From Deltaproteobacteria bacterium (GTDB lineage Bacteria; Desulfobacterota; Binatia; Bin18): a DNA stretch of 41,948 nt. Location: the NCBI GenBank assembly GCA_016874775.1, contig VGTJ01000027.1, positions 1 through 41,948 of the forward strand, given 5' to 3'. Positions within the stretch are counted from its first letter, which is position 1, and every line of letters begins with the position of its first letter. The notes below the pieces were generated by a model, which was not told the origin of the DNA, searched no databases, and saw nothing but the letters and a program-made list of their open reading frames with translations. Shown piece by piece: positions 8,719-17,700 of the stretch. The translations under genes were made by a program, and so were the position numbers.

Positions 8719-9015
8719 ATGACATTTCGTTCGACCCGCTCTCTTATCACCATCGGTTTATTCGCAGCGCTACTGACCTTCACCTCGCAGCCAAGTTTTT
8801 CACAGAGTCCATCAGCGAAAGTCTCTCAAGTGTTTCAAGAACTGCTCGACTACAGCCTCAAAGAGAAAAAAGGCCTCACGTTCTATGTCCACGGGCAAAC
8901 GATTGCTGGCGTCGTTACCAAGATCATCAGCGAGGAAGCGGTCGAAGTGCGAAATCAGACATCGAGTCGTATCATCATTCGTCTTGATCGAGTCGATGCG
9001 GTGGCAGCGAACTGA
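8719..9015 (+). CDS. small exported protein with Sm-like C-terminus
   Basis: A 98-residue protein. Residues 1-29 form a signal peptide (basic start, hydrophobic LITIGLFAALLTF, cleavage likely after SFSQ). The mature part contains one amphipathic helix (VSQVFQELLDYSLK) followed by short strands, GLTFYVHGQTIAGVVTKIIS and AVEVRN...RIIIRLDRVDAV. That strand order and the Gly/Val spacing resemble an Hfq/LSm-type barrel, although the similarity is by pattern only. An exported Sm-like protein would be unusual. No strong ribosome-binding site is seen close to the ATG; GAAAGGAAA lies about 19 bases upstream. The gene sits convergent with the ATPase/nuclease gene and is separated by only 4 bases. Confidence 0.65.
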   Translation: MTFRSTRSLITIGLFAALLTFTSQPSFSQSPSAKVSQVFQELLDYSLKEKKGLTFYVHGQTIAGVVTKIISEEAVEVRNQTSSRIIIRLDRVDAVAAN

Positions 9016-9019
9016 GCTC

Positions 9020-10603
9020 CTACATCCCCCACACCTGAATGACCGCTCCCTGCACCGTCTCTTTCCGCTGAAAGAGTTTCTCTTCCCACGGCTTGCCCGG
9101 CGTGCGGTCGAAAATCACTAAATGTCCTTCGGCGGCCCCACAACGGTCTAGATACTGCCTCGTCTGCTCCAAGCCCGTCCCCAGCGTCTGCTCGAACCCC
9201 TTGTGCAGCACTTTAAGTTCGATCACCGCACGTTGGACGCCAGCGGCATGGGGCCAAATGATGAGCAGATCCGTACGCAAATGGCCTAAGCCATATTCCC
9301 GCTCAATCCGGCCTCCCCCATTCACGATCCGCTGCAGAAACGCCTGCAATAGCAATTGCGGTCCAGCCTCTTTGTACTGAAACCGCTCCACCCAATGCTC
9401 GGAATGCTCACGGAAGAATTCTTGAAAGGCGGTCAGCAGCTTACGCATATCGAGTCGCCCATCCACGGTCACATACCACTGGGTTTGTTCGCTCATGCCC
9501 GATTGAATGTTCCACCCCAACTCCCGTGGGATCACCTCTTGGTAGATGCGATTGGCGATATGGATTGCGCCCGCCCGCTCTTGGCGGATGAGTCCTAGAT
9601 CAAGGACATACGACACATCGTCTTTATTCAGCTCATTGGTGACAACCTCACCGGCCAGCAGGGGTTCAACCACGCGCTGCACGCGCGGTTCCTCTAGCTT
9701 GTCCGCCAACTGATCGAGATGCGTCTCACGGCGCAGGATCAGATTCTCTTTCGCCTCCTGCACCCGCTCGTCCGTAATCGGTTGGGCCCGGTCGCGACCG
9801 GCTTTCATTTCAAAGCAGGTCTCATAGCCTAAAGCATTGACCAGCCACGGCTGCCCGCGTGTCAATTCCCACATCTGTGCTAACGCCTCGGGGGTAAACA
9901 CCTGCCCGGTCTCAGCGGTGTGTTGCTGATAAAGCGCCTCAACTTCGGCCTGGGTAAAATCGCCCAACCGCAAGGACTTCGCCTTGACGTTAAACGCACT
10001 CCCGCCGGTGATGATCGCTTTGTCGCGGCTGGAGTGAATGCGATAGTCACGCACATCACGCACACCACACAGCACCACGCTTTGGGGAAATTGCGCGGGG
10101 CGACGATAATAGCCCGCGCGGAGTTGGCGCAGGACGGCGATCAACGTGTCACCGATGAGTGCATCAATCTCATCGAGCAACAGGATCAGCGGTGTGGCCG
10201 CTGCGGCCGCCCAGCGGCTTAACACTTCCCCAAGCGCCGCAAACGGCCCATGGTCTCTGAGGACTGCCGGCCACATGCGCGCCACCGACTCATCGCCAAT
10301 CGTGCGCTGCGCCTCCGAGCCCAGTACCGAGAGGATCGCCTGCATCGCCGCCGCCACATCCTCACGCGCCGCTTGGGCGGCTTCGACGTTGACGTACACA
10401 CAACGATATTCTCCGCTCGCATTGAGGTGGTTCATTAATGCTAACAGCGCCGATGTCTTCCCGGTCTGCCGCGGGGCATGCAAGACAAAGTATTTTTCTT
10501 GGCGGATCAACCCGAGCAATTCCTCAAGATTCAACCGCGCCAAAGGTGGCAAACAATAGTGTTTCTGAGGATTGACCGGGCCAGCCGTATTGAAGAAACG
10601 CAT
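9020..10603 (-). CDS. AAA-type ATPase fused to a PD-(D/E)XK nuclease-like domain
   Basis: The chosen start (10603, MRFFNTAGPV) gives 527 residues; upstream extension runs into a heptad repeat. The N-terminal P-loop domain has Walker A APRQTGKTS (43-51) and Walker B LLLDEID (141-147), of the archaeal-ATPase/AAA-like kind, followed by a helical/winged-helix region. The C-terminal about 100 residues contain E435...RTD445LLI...VIE462LK464, which fits the E...D...ExK core of a PD-(D/E)XK nuclease. Such ATPase-nuclease fusions are often accessory or mobile-element associated, and a defence role is possible but unproven. Base composition is GC-richer than the flanks, compatible with transfer. No helicase, methylase or reverse transcriptase partner is adjacent. 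Confidence 0.75.
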   Translation of the reverse strand: MRFFNTAGPVNPQKHYCLPPLARLNLEELLGLIRQEKYFVLHAPRQTGKTSALLALMNHLNASGEYRCVYVNVEAAQAAREDVAAAMQAILSVLGSEAQRTIGDESVARMWPAVLRDHGPFAALGEVLSRWAAAAATPLILLLDEIDALIGDTLIAVLRQLRAGYYRRPAQFPQSVVLCGVRDVRDYRIHSSRDKAIITGGSAFNVKAKSLRLGDFTQAEVEALYQQHTAETGQVFTPEALAQMWELTRGQPWLVNALGYETCFEMKAGRDRAQPITDERVQEAKENLILRRETHLDQLADKLEEPRVQRVVEPLLAGEVVTNELNKDDVSYVLDLGLIRQERAGAIHIANRIYQEVIPRELGWNIQSGMSEQTQWYVTVDGRLDMRKLLTAFQEFFREHSEHWVERFQYKEAGPQLLLQAFLQRIVNGGGRIEREYGLGHLRTDLLIIWPHAAGVQRAVIELKVLHKGFEQTLGTGLEQTRQYLDRCGAAEGHLVIFDRTPGKPWEEKLFQRKETVQGAVIQVWGM

Positions 10604-10671
10604 GGCGGCATTGTAACCCGAAATTTGACATCGTGGTACACCGAGAATCTTCGGGCTAGTGAGACATCGGT

Positions 10672-10797
10672 CCAGTGAAGAAATTGAGTGATCGAACCAT
10701 CGAGCTATTGAAAAAAATGTTTCTCCGATGACCCGATGGCTCGATGACTCAATGAGAAAATGCCCCAATTGCCCGATGACTCAATGGCTCAATTCCT
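10672..10797. repeat. heptad-repeat hairpin island at the regulator 3' end
   Basis: 7-base units (ATCGAAC, CATCGAG types) on the left are answered by reverse-complementary units (GATGGCT, CGATGAC) on the right around the core ATTGAAAAAAATGTTT. The same island, with the same 16-base core, occurs at 30366-30475 next to a second copy of the regulator 3' end. Its right end overlaps the last codons of the TPR frame. Confidence 0.8.
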
Positions 10798-10899
10798 TTA
10801 AAAGTTCTTTCGCCTCTTGCAAATCCTTAGTCTCAAACCCCTCAGTGAACCAGTGGTAGACGTCAGATAACATCTTGTGTGCTTCCACAAGGCGGACGC

Positions 10900-11022
10900 T
10901 GGAAGGCTGGGACGCTAGGACGCTCGAAGGTAATTCTGGCTTCCCCGCTTCCTGGCTTCCTCGCTTTCCAGCAGTTTCGTTCTTTGTCCCCTGCTCCCTG
11001 CTCCCTGCTCCCCGCTCTTGGA
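10900..11022. repeat. heptad-repeat island inside the regulator (near C-terminus)
   Basis: Units such as GGACGCT, GGCTTCC and CTGCTCC repeat with period 7; the clearest run is four CTGCTCC-type units at about 10990-11018. It separates the conserved RLRQQQ segment from EAHKMLSDVYHWFTEGF in the TPR reading frame. Confidence 0.75.
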
Positions 11023-11133
11023 CTTGTTGTTGTCGCAACCGCACGAGGCTCATCACTGCACGTAACTCCAGCGACTTGGCTTGTTGTTGGCGGGCAATGG
11101 CAATGGCTTTCAGGAAACAGGCTTCGGCCTCTT

Positions 11134-11245
11134 CGGAACGATGAACGATGGATGATGAATGATGAATGATGAATAGAAGAAGCATCGCATTCCTCTTTCG
11201 GGGTTCTCCGTTCATCATTCCGCGTTCCGCGTTCTGCGTTGAGAA
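11134..11245. repeat. heptad-repeat island that shifts the regulator reading frame
   Basis: The left arm carries four GATGAAT-type units. The right arm carries ATTCCGC/GTTCCGC units and a GTTCATCATT partner to the left arm. The conserved protein sequence before and after the island lies in different frames, so its length is not a multiple of three relative to the ancestral gene. Confidence 0.75.
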
Positions 11246-13380
11246 GAAGCTCCCCCTTAATCCGCCACAGCTCGGCTTCGTAGAACCGCTCGCCGCTCCG
11301 GCCTATGATCGTCATGGCTTCATCTACAATCGCCAGCCCCTCCTGTAGTTGTCCACTTTTTCCATAGGCTTCGGCGAGCAAGGTCAGATAATACGGGCGT
11401 TCCAACTCCGCCACTGTCGCTTGATACGTCGCCAGCCCGTGGCGCATGCGCGGAAGGCCGCTGTCGTAGTGGCCTTGCTCGGTCAGCCGCCACCCGTGGC
11501 GGATCTCACCGCCTGGTAGATAATGGATGAATCCGTGCTCCCGCGCCACGGCGAGCAGCGTCTCAGCTTTCTCTTGTGCCGTATGTTGCTCGCGGCAATA
11601 CTGATACACACGGGCCGCATAATCGAGAGCCCGCGTTACACTGAAAGGATGCCCCATCGCGTGCGCATGATCCTGTGCCCGCTGAATCGTTGCCACGGCT
11701 TGGGTGGCAAAGCCTAAGAACCAGAGGCTGAGCGCAAGAAAGCACAGGCAGGATACATACGGATCTTGTACCCCACGGGCGACAAACCGCCTATGCTCCT
11801 GGGGTTGATACAGTACGAGTCCTTGCTCGAGATGGTCTTTGGCTCGCGTAAACTCTCCCGCACAGCATAAGACCTGCCCTAACGCATAGTGAGCCCACAT
11901 GAGCCGTGTCGGGTTGGGGTCACGTTGGGCCTGCGTCAGACATAACTCCGCTAATTCGCGCGCAGTGGAGAATTCCGCACGGGCAAAATGAAATCCCGTC
12001 AGGCCAAGTAAGGGGGAAAAGAGCTGCGGCGTATCTCCAAGTTGTCGACAGAGTTCGCGCGCGCGGGTGTAAGCGTACGCTACCTCAGGCGCGGTATACC
12101 CTTTGGTCGCTACCAGCGGAGCCCCTAAAGCAAACTGCAGAGTCAGCTCTTGTTCCACCCGAGCGGGAGTGTCTGGCCATGCCGGGAGCAAGGCGAGCGC
12201 ATGCGACAACAGCCTGATCGCTTCCACATACGCATGGCGTCGTAAAGCTGTGTCTGCCGCAGTCTTGAGATACGAAACTGCACGCTGAGCATCATGCCCA
12301 CGCTCGAAATGCATCGCTAGTTCTGCCGCGATCTCTTGGGCACGCTCCCTGTAGCCACGCTCTAATCGCTCCCCTATGGCCCGATGCATCCGCACCTGTC
12401 GGCTGCCACTCACTCGCTGATACAGCACTTCCTGATACAGGGCATGGCGAAAGGTATAGCGCCCACTGAGTGTTCCATCCGGCCACATTTCCACCTCTCG
12501 CTCGGCAATGAACTGTCCACGTTGTACCAACGCATCACAAATAGTTTCTATTTCCACTTCGCTACTTCCTAATCCAGCAGCGATACTGGCCACGGTAAAC
12601 TCGGCACCGCTCACACTCCCGCTCGCTAACACGGTTTGCTCCTCGTCGCTCAGGTACCGCAGTTGGGCCTCAATAGCCTCCCGTAAGTCCTGTGGCAAGG
12701 TTTGCTCAACCGCTGTGAGGTCGGTCGGCAACGGAGCGGCATTCCCACCCTGCTGGACGATATAATCCGTTACCTGCACCATAAACAACGGTTGACCATC
12801 CGTACGCCGGTAGATCACGTCGCCGAGGGTGTCCGCGACTCCAGTCTCAGCCACCCGTTGACTGACATAGTCCCGGACGGCTGCCGGACTCAGCAGCTCC
12901 AACGCCACCTCTACGGCTTGCTTTCGCGCCACCAACTCTTGCTTTGCGGTCCGCAAGGGATGATTAGTCACAACCAGTTCGGCTGCGCGATATGTCCCAA
13001 TCACGAGCAAACGGGCTGACTCACGGCGTCGGCCGAGGGCCGCGAGTAATTCGACCGTTGAGGGGTCACTCCAATGCAAATCTTCAAGGACCAGCACCAC
13101 GGGATGGGCGGCAGCGAACACATCAAGCGCCTCACTTATTTCGCGTAACATCCGTTCCCGGGTCGCGCCCTGGATGCGCCGTTGCACCGCCTCTAGCTCC
13201 GCTGGGCTCACCAGGGCGGGCAGTTGCACTAACCATGTCGGTGCATACTGATGGAGTACGGCGAGTAACGCCTCCTTTTGCGGCCCACGTCCCAAGCGCC
13301 CCAACGCTTCCAACACGGGGAGATACGCTTCACCAGAGCCGTACTGCTCGATACACTGCCCCCACGCCACCCACCAGCCT

Positions 13381-13498
13381 GGGGTTAGGGATTGGGGATT
13401 GGGGATTGGCTCGGACTGCGGACCTCGGACTGCGGACTCTAGACTTGTTTTGACTCTGGACTCTGGACCTTTTGTGACACGAGATCCTAGACTCTGAA
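13381..13498. repeat. heptad-repeat island inside the regulator ATPase domain
   Basis: GGGGATT units (three in a row) are followed by GGACTGC, then TGGACTC/GGACTCT units, all with a 7-base step. In the protein it adds about 39 residues rich in Ser, Pro, Glu and Arg between the Walker A helix (TALVDTFVQSL) and WGQCIEQYGSGEAYLPVLEAL. The reading frame is preserved. Confidence 0.75.
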
Positions 13499-13630
13499 CA
13501 AACGTGTCAACGAGTGCCGTCTTGCCTATCCCCGCCTCTCCAGTGACAAACACCATCTGCCGCTCGCCGTTCAGCGCTTTGGCAAAAAGGGCGTGAAGTT
13601 GTGTGAGTTCAACGTCGCGACCAACAAGCA

Positions 13631-13746
13631 GAGTTTCAGGTTTCAAGTTTAAGGTTCCAAGTTGGGAAAACGGCGCAGCCTCCGGAGGACTGCTCACGGC
13701 GAGGAGCGGGGTGGAACTTTGAACTTGAAACTTTAAACTTTGAACT
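13631..13746. repeat. heptad-repeat hairpin island in the wHTH-ATPase linker
   Basis: The left arm has GTTTCAA/GTTCCAA units (13631-13665). The right arm has AACTTTG/AACTTGA units (13711-13746), its reverse complement. The island is in frame and encodes the linker between the winged helix and LVGRDVELTQLH. Confidence 0.75.
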
Positions 13747-14274
13747 GGCGGAGTGGTCACGGTGAGGAGGAAGCGGTATCCTCGCCGATGCACCGTCTCA
13801 ATAAACCGAGGCTGTCTGGGCTCGTCCTGCAATGCCCGCCGTAACTCTCCTATACAGTTTGTGAGGGCTGTTTCACTGACGATGGTCTCCGGCCACACGG
13901 CCGCAAACAGGGCGTCTTTCGTCACTAATTGCCCGGCATGCTCCACCAAATAGCATAAGACGGCAAACGCTTTGTTGGTCAGCGGGAGCAGCTGATCCTC
14001 GCGCCGCAGTTGTTCATTCTATACATCGACCACATACCCCGCAAAAGTCAGCAGAGCTCGTGTCGCCATGTCGTCCTACCTCACTCTCGCGCCCGCCACA
14101 GCGTAGAGAAAAAAGGGTGAGAACTGGAGCAAGGCTGCGAGGCTCACGTCCTCACTGGCGTTAGGTCCATGACGCATAACACAGGACGTTAGTGCGAGAC
14201 AAGGGAAAACTGCAATGATTTCACGGAATTCTCTCCCGTGCGGGTGTCTGCGGTTCCTGCCTGCGCATCCCGTA

Positions 14275-14314
14275 TATGTGAGAAATGTGTGAGAAATGTG
14301 TGAACTTTGTGCGG
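14275..14314. promoter_or_regulatory. three and a half 11-bp direct repeats (candidate operator)
   Basis: TATGTGAGAAA, TGTGTGAGAAA and TGTGTGAACTT follow one another at an 11-base step, then a partial TGTGCGG. OmpR/PhoB-family winged-helix regulators bind head-to-tail on direct repeats spaced by about one helical turn (11 bp in pho boxes). The array lies between the wHTH regulator (206 bases away, divergent) and the small ORF at 14393. It is therefore a plausible autoregulatory or target operator for that regulator. The rest of 14070-14392 shows no gene. Confidence 0.55.
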
Positions 14315-14392
14315 ACTTTGGCGCGGTCGTTCTGCTATCTCCTGGCTCACACGGAACGGGAACGATAGGTGTTCCGTACACAGGAGAACGAC

Positions 14393-14602
14393 ATGAAACC
14401 CCAGTGGTCAACGCAGTCACGGTATCCAGCCCAGCGCGCCTTTGTCGTACAAGTGGCCCAACCGGCTCCTGGAGATGAACAGGTCCCGTTGGGGCGCGCC
14501 GAACATCTGGTGTCCGGCCAGAGCACGCACTTTACCACTTGGGCAGAACTCGAAGCGTTCATTGCTCAGATCTTAATCAAGACGGAGAACAAACCACCGT
14601 AG
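14393..14602 (+). CDS. small conserved hypothetical protein (69 aa)
   Basis: The ATG at 14393 has an ACAGGAGAACGAC ribosome-binding site; the upstream ATG at 14369 lacks one. The core reads AFVVQVAQPA, then GRAEHLVSGQSTHF, then LEAFIAQIL. I recall the GRxEHxxSGQxxHF...ELLAFI pattern from small uncharacterised proteins encoded near wHTH-AAA-TPR regulators in soil bacteria, but the function is unknown. No signal peptide is seen. It lies just downstream of the 11-bp direct repeats and upstream of the PKD protein, so it may be part of a unit controlled by the divergent regulator. Confidence 0.65.
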   Translation: MKPQWSTQSRYPAQRAFVVQVAQPAPGDEQVPLGRAEHLVSGQSTHFTTWAELEAFIAQILIKTENKPP

Positions 14603-14607
14603 CGGAA

Positions 14608-14728
14608 AGTAGTCAGTCGTCAGCAGTCAGTAATCAGTAGAGGAACAACAAAGCCTTTTTCATACTGACTACTGGCTCCTGACTACGCGCCTTCACGCAC
14701 CACGTAACACGCACCACGCAACACATAA
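14608..14728. repeat. heptad-repeat hairpin island before the PKD gene
   Basis: AGTCAGT-type units (14608-14640) are matched by reverse-complementary TGACTAC-type units (14661-14686). A separate run of CGCACCA/CGTAACA units (14694-14726) ends 8 bases before the Shine-Dalgarno site of the PKD gene. Confidence 0.75.
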
Positions 14729-14741
14729 AAAGGGGAACACC

Positions 14742-17700
14742 ATGAATGCCACTCACACCGATCAATCGCGACTACGGCGGTCTACACCCCGCTACTTTTA
14801 CCACACCCCGTTTTCTTACATTGCCTTCTGGCTCACGCTGCTGATGATCGTGCCGATGTCTGGACGGGTCACTCCTGTGCCTGACGCGCAAGCTGATGGG
14901 GCGAATGGAATCTGTCAATTCACGTGCACCACGCAGTCAGATGGGACCGGCTTCTGTACCAAGGATCTCACTGACCCGGATTGCAGTGGGAACGGAACGG
15001 TCATCGGTGTCAGCCCGGTGTGCAGCTGCCAAGATGGAACCTCTATTATTCCAGATGTAATCGCAAGCGACCCCTGCGGTAATGCCTGCCAGAACCATGG
15101 CGGAGAATGCAGTCTCTTGTCGTGCTACGTGTTCCCCCCTGAGGAGCCGAACGTTGTCGGGGGATTAGATTTTTTCAACAGCGACGCTTCTCCGCTGCGG
15201 GTCTTTGCCTTTGACCCTGATACCAACGCGCTGGTGCTCAACAAAGCTATCCATGCCATCATTCCCTTAGGCAACCTCGTATTCCGAGCAACGACCGAAG
15301 TCTTAACCGATCATGGCTTGCCGGCGAGCGACAGAAGTCTTGTGACCACCTGGGCACGGGATCGGGTGCGGGCGCAGATCTTGACCGATTTTGTCAATAT
15401 CATCGGTAAACCCACATCTACCAAGATCTGTAGCGAGCGAAAGGCCACGGTACGTTCGTGCGAGGAGGATCAGCTTTACGACTGGTTGACCCATCTGGTC
15501 TGGAAAAAGCGCATTGCCACCGCCCAAATCGCGTGGGATCAGTACCGTTCCTGGCGATACGCGGTGGATTTCGCCAAATGTGATTGGCAATCCCCCACCA
15601 AAGACGGCATCTATACGTTAACGGCCAAAGAGAACTGCACCCCAGGAAATGGACCTGACGGTCGGCCAGCCACCGAGGACGATGAGACGTGCTTCTTTAA
15701 TAAGCAATCTCCCGGGTGTTCCCCAGGGATTGATGGCGTCCCAGGTACCGATACGTCCCCCAATCAGGGATCATTTGAAGATGTGCTTGCCGGACGCGAT
15801 GATGGGGAGATCTGTTTTGCACTGCCAAAGGAGGACAGTTTTGTAAAGACAGTCAGTCTGGGTGACAACGACACGCCAAGCTATGATGCCATCACAGCGT
15901 CGCGGTGCAACGGTGCGCCGGTTTTTTGGGACGTCAACTTGGCGGCCCACCCGACCGTCGAGCATTTCCTTGAATATGGCCTCGCCATAGCCAGAAAAAA
16001 TGAGATCATCACTCCTGGGTTTGCCTCAGTGATGGGCAACACCTTTAAAGATGAAGCGTTCGGCATTGGGGCCGGTATTGCCTTGGGAACTGGGGTTGCG
16101 ACCGGAGCCGCCGTCTATCGAGCCGGAGGGTGGACAACGTATACCCACAAAATTGCCCCATACATCGGTCGGGCTCTGCATAAGGGGGCGTCAGAAGCGG
16201 CAAAAGCCACGGCCAAGATCATTGGTCGTATCGCTTCTGCCGCCGCCGCCGCCGCTGTCGTGGTTGAAGTCATTGGCAATATTGTCACTGCGATCCTCAC
16301 CATTATTGATATCGTCGAGTTTAATGATGTCCCGATTAAGTTAAAAGAAGTCGTGCGTGGCGCTTATGGGGTGACAGAAACATCGGTAAAAATCTCGGAC
16401 AACTACACGTTTACCACCGGCAAACCCAACCTTCAGACGCTCATTGCTACCGATGCCGGGAAAGATGAAGTTCGTTTCGCCCTGGTCGAGGCGATGTCAC
16501 CAGATAAAGACGTGAGCGATACCACAGCACCATTACCAGATCCCACTCAGTTTTGGGCCCAGAAAAAGCAAGACGGTACCCCCGTGAGCGTCTCGCCTCT
16601 GAACCAAAAACTCCTGCTGACCTCGTGGGATGTCAACAAACCGTACGAGCTGCAACAAATTGGACTCTACGGTGGCTGGTTTGTGTCCTTCATGCGACAA
16701 GAGACCGGGGAGATCGTGCCGAGTTTAGATTTAGGTCTTGACTATAAAGATTGTGACGGAAAACAGCGTCGGGTGTGGCGCGTAGGCGGCGAGGAATTTG
16801 TGACGATGCCCATGGGCGCGACGGCTGCAGAATTTGACCTGACCACCACGACCAAATCCAAAGAGTTTCAGTATCTCTCATATGATCAAACGCTCGGCTG
16901 CCTGACTGCGCGCATTAACCATGCACCAACAGTGACCGGCTTTACCATCACCAGTAGTGAAAATCTGACTGAAGGACAGCCAGCTACTTTTACCGGGACC
17001 GCTTCTGATCCTGATAACGACACCGTCAACCTGACCTGGAGTTTTGGTGATAGGACGAGCTCGGCTACCGGATCATCGGTTCAGCACACCTTTGCTGATA
17101 GCGGATCACTACAAGTGGTCCTGCTGCCGCGGGATGTGTTCGGCGCATCCGGGGCCACAAAAACGCAGCCCATCACCGTGGCAAACGTAGCACCGACAGC
17201 AACCCTGCCTACACCCGATCCGGTGGGCGAAGGCAGTCCGTTTACGCTCAGCCTGACCAATCCGTCTGATCCCTCGACAGCGGATACGCAAGCCGGCTTT
17301 CAATATGCCTTCAACTGTGGCAATGGCTTTGGCAGTTTCGGCAGTAGTAATACCGTGCAGTGTCCTACTGTTGATAATGGCAACTTCGCTGTGGCTGCCA
17401 AGATCAAAGATAAAGATGGCGGTGAGAATCCGTACACTGCCACGGCAGTGGTGAACAATGTGGCACCGTCAGTGGAAACAATGACCATCTCCGCGGGCCT
17501 CACGCAAGAGGGCAGTCCCTTGACCGTGCAAACGACTTTTTCTGATCCTGCAGGAACGCGCGATGCTCCGTTTACGTGCGCCGTGGATTTTGGGGACGGG
17601 ACCGGCCCGCACGCGGGGCAAGTCTCCAGCTCCACCTGCACGGTCACCTACGCATATCCTGACAATGGTCCGAGTTTTTTAGTGGCGGGCATCGTCACGG

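Larger units (their letters stand above)
10781..14069 (-). pseudogene. giant wHTH-AAA-TPR regulator, interrupted
   Basis: Read leftward from ATG 14069, the frame encodes an OmpR/PhoB-type winged helix (about residues 1-105). Next is an AAA_16/STAND-type ATPase with LVGRDVEL, Walker A GEAGIGKT and Walker B VVLVLEDLHWSD, then a long TPR-like helical region typical of MalT-like or adenylate-cyclase-associated regulators. Three lesions are visible. Codon 17 is TAG (14019-14021) within otherwise good wHTH sequence. Two heptad islands (13631-13746, 13381-13498) insert in-frame linkers, the second inside the ATPase. A third island (11134-11245) shifts the frame, since the conserved EEAEACFLKAIAIARQQ continues in another frame and ends in WFTEGF...LQEAKELLKELSH at 10781. 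A fourth island (10900-11022) lies near the C-terminus. A truncated product could start downstream of the TAG. Confidence 0.8.

Noticed and set aside
10604-10768. N-terminal extension of the ATPase/nuclease protein
   Set aside because: The extra 55 codons are translated from a heptad island and adjoining non-coding sequence.
13381-13498. CRISPR array
   Set aside because: The repeat step is 7 bases with degenerate units and no spacers; nothing resembling cas genes is present.
15303-15590. Antisense ORF inside the PKD gene
   Set aside because: It and similar antisense frames are shadows of the GC-rich coding frame with no family match or ribosome-binding site.
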